Shown here: piece by piece, positions 62,459 through 64,000 of the stretch | How the letters are laid out: each line of letters begins with the position of its first letter | How positions within the stretch are numbered: position 1 is the first letter of the stretch | NCBI GenBank assembly: GCA_020436165.1 | Contig: JAGQYI010000063.1 | Coordinates: 53,197 to 117,196, forward strand | Length of the DNA: 64,000 bases | Reading direction: 5' to 3' | Origin: Cyclobacteriaceae bacterium | Lineage (GTDB): Bacteria; Bacteroidota; Bacteroidia; Cytophagales; Cyclobacteriaceae | The notes under the pieces: model-generated | Seen by the model: only the letters and a program-made list of their open reading frames with translations | Database searches by the model: none | Told to the model about the DNA's origin: nothing | Position numbers and translations under genes: made by a program

Positions 62459-62818
62459 ATGCATAACTACAAGGAACTTAAAGTATGGAATAAAGCGGTT
62501 GAGTTGTCAACGGTAGTTTATTCTCTATGTGCAGAGTTTCCTAAGGAAGAACGATATGGCTTAAAGTCTCAAATGCAAAGAAGTGCGGTTTCAATAGCTT
62601 CTAACATAGCAGAAGGAGCTGGAAGAAATTCTGATAAGGAATTCAGACAGTTTTTAGCTTATGCTTATGGATCATGTTATGAATTAGAAACACAAGTAAT
62701 CATTTCAAGAAATGTAGGATTGATTGAAAACGAAATTTCTAAGTCTATTCAAAATCAAATTATAGAAATAACCAAAATGTTGTACGTATTGAGTAAGTCG
62801 CTAGTCTCCGAAGTCTGA
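62459..62818 (+). CDS. Four-helix-bundle protein (23S rRNA intervening-sequence type)
   Basis: A 119-residue protein of the S23/IVP family: MHNYKELKVWNKAVEL, KSQMQRSAVSIASNIAEGAGR and a Glu/Lys-rich last helix. Such genes were first found in intervening sequences of 23S rRNA genes and also occur alone; the fold forms pentamers and the function is unknown. Here it sits between the hydratase/dehydrogenase gene and the thiolase gene, with 41-nt gaps. Confidence 0.92.
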   Translation: MHNYKELKVWNKAVELSTVVYSLCAEFPKEERYGLKSQMQRSAVSIASNIAEGAGRNSDKEFRQFLAYAYGSCYELETQVIISRNVGLIENEISKSIQNQIIEITKMLYVLSKSLVSEV

Positions 62819-62859
62819 TTACTAACTACTCGATACTTTAAAATCTAAAATCTAAAACA

Positions 62860-64000
62860 ATGGATGCATATATAGTAGCAGGATATAGAACAGCAGTTGG
62901 CAAAGCCAAAAGAGGTGGATTTCGGTTCACACGGCCAGACGACCTTGCTGTGGAAGTAATCAAGCACCTTACGGCTTCGGTTCCAGGGTTGGACCCTAAA
63001 CGAATTGATGACCTGATTGTGGGTAACGCAGTACAGGAGGCAGAGCAAGGCATGCAAATGGGTCGAATGATCTCATTGATGGCATTGCCGGAAGAAGTGC
63101 CAGGAATGGTAATTAACCGTTACTGCGGTTCCGGACTTGAAGCAATCAACATTGCTTCAGCAAGAATACATGCAGGTTTAGCTGACGTAATCATAGCGGG
63201 TGGAACAGAATCTATGTCGTTAGTGCCTGTTATGGGGTACAAAACTGCGTTGAATTATGAAGTAGCCACTAAAAACCCTACGTATTATACCAGTATGGGA
63301 CTTACTGCTGAGGAAGTGGCCAAAGATTATAATATCTCTCGTGAGGATATGGATAAGTTTTCGTACGACTCACACATGAAAGCAATAAAGGCGATCGAAG
63401 AAGGCAAATTCAAAGATGAGATCGTTCCGGTAACTGTAAACGAAACCTACATCAACGAAGAAGGCAAACGAGTAACTCGTTCGTTTGTGGTTGATACAGA
63501 CGAAGGACCACGAGCGGATACTTCTATGGAAGTACTTGCCAAACTTCGTCCTGCATTCTCTGCTGGAGGTACTGTTACCGCAGGTAACTCTTCACAAACT
63601 TCCGATGGTGCCTCGTTTGTACTAGTGATGTCAGAGAAAATGGTGAAGGAACTAAATCTTGAACCCATTGCACGAATGGTATCTTATGCAGTTGCAGGTG
63701 TGGAACCTCGCATCATGGGTATCGGCCCTGTTAAGGCAGTGCCAAAGGCATTGGATATGGCAGGTCTTAAATTGCAAGACATTGACCAAATTGAATTGAA
63801 CGAGGCATTTGCAGCTCAGTCATTAGCTGTAATTAAAGCATTGGATATTGACACTACCAAGTTGAATGTCAATGGTGGAGCTATTGCATTAGGTCACCCA
63901 TTAGGGTGCTCGGGAGCCAAGCTTTCCGTTCAGCTATTTAACGAAATGAGAAGAAGAAACCAGAAATACGGAATGGTAACAGCCTGTGTAGGTGGAGGCC
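62860..64000 (+). CDS. fadA: Acetyl-CoA C-acyltransferase (thiolase), C-terminus off window
   Basis: From ATG 62860 (MDAYIVAGYRTAVGKAKRGG), 380 residues are visible of about 390. The nucleophile is in NRYCGSGLEAI (Cys near 90), NEAFAAQS and GGAIALGHPLGCSGA and the second cysteine in TACVGGG complete the active site. It cleaves 3-ketoacyl-CoA to acetyl-CoA and closes the beta-oxidation cycle. The context of the fused hydratase/dehydrogenase makes catabolic FadA more likely than a biosynthetic AtoB-type enzyme. Confidence 0.95.
   Translation, partial: MDAYIVAGYRTAVGKAKRGGFRFTRPDDLAVEVIKHLTASVPGLDPKRIDDLIVGNAVQEAEQGMQMGRMISLMALPEEVPGMVINRYCGSGLEAINIASARIHAGLADVIIAGGTESMSLVPVMGYKTALNYEVATKNPTYYTSMGLTAEEVAKDYNISREDMDKFSYDSHMKAIKAIEEGKFKDEIVPVTVNETYINEEGKRVTRSFVVDTDEGPRADTSMEVLAKLRPAFSAGGTVTAGNSSQTSDGASFVLVMSEKMVKELNLEPIARMVSYAVAGVEPRIMGIGPVKAVPKALDMAGLKLQDIDQIELNEAFAAQSLAVIKALDIDTTKLNVNGGAIALGHPLGCSGAKLSVQLFNEMRRRNQKYGMVTACVGGG

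Overview
The window looks like chromosomal DNA of a Bacteroidota bacterium, most likely a Cytophagales-type aerobe. The pointers are: many lipobox and Sec signal peptides on hypothetical proteins, weak or absent Shine-Dalgarno sequences, occasional TAnnTTTG-type -7 boxes, a TPR sensor kinase beside a NarL-type regulator, 800-residue FtsX-type ABC permeases, a PDWY-type cytochrome b (usual for menaquinol oxidation) and small signal-peptide lipoproteins. No rRNA, tRNA or CRISPR array was seen. Both window ends cut a gene: a sulfide:quinone oxidoreductase-like flavoprotein at the left and a thiolase at the right.

Layout. 1-4.1 kb (minus): sqr-like gene, sensor kinase, EamA transporter and dusB. 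4.2-7.6 kb (plus): membrane and phospholipid genes (CPBP protease, DUF2007 protein, cdsA, psd-like), then msrA. 8.5-16.3 kb: moxR, a GNAT acetyltransferase, two hypothetical genes among dispersed repeats, a giant AsmA-like protein, a TlpA-like thioredoxin and a lipoprotein. 16.3-25.9 kb: a sulfur region. cysE-cysM is divergent from a cytoplasm-facing sulfite dehydrogenase of the Soe type whose FeS and membrane subunits are fused. It is followed by a SulP anion transporter, an ArsR regulator with suggestively placed cysteines, and a YeeE/YedE sulfur-transport pair, ending at a strong bidirectional terminator. 25.9-32.0 kb (minus): one operon for a whole quinol-to-oxygen chain, with caa3 oxidase subunits II, I and III, CtaG, a small subunit, Rieske protein and a cytochrome b fused to cytochrome c. 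Electrons from sulfide or sulfite oxidation could enter this chain through the quinone pool.

32.2-42.8 kb (minus): an M23 peptidase with an unusual zinc-site residue, a MATE exporter, a thioredoxin-like ferredoxin, an e(P4)-type lipoprotein phosphatase, and a marR-adaptor-RND-TolC efflux operon. 43-48.5 kb: a surface lipoprotein built of three internal repeats, a TPR histidine kinase with a LuxR-type regulator, and a RibD-like reductase. 48.5-55.9 kb: an adaptor-ABC exporter operon divergent from an NtrC-type regulator and its kinase. The intergenic region carries a good sigma-54 promoter candidate and two adjacent palindromes.

56.3-59.4 kb is an accessory island: an antitoxin whose partner toxin gene is broken by a REP hairpin, four REP hairpins in two orientations, an intact REP-associated tyrosine transposase (RAYT), the remnant of a second RAYT, and AT-rich cargo genes of unknown function. 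59.5-64 kb is a fatty-acid beta-oxidation operon (MarR regulator, fused hydroxyacyl-CoA dehydrogenase/enoyl-CoA hydratase, an inserted four-helix-bundle gene, thiolase). Its promoter, with repeated operator-like half-sites, directly abuts the RAYT remnant.
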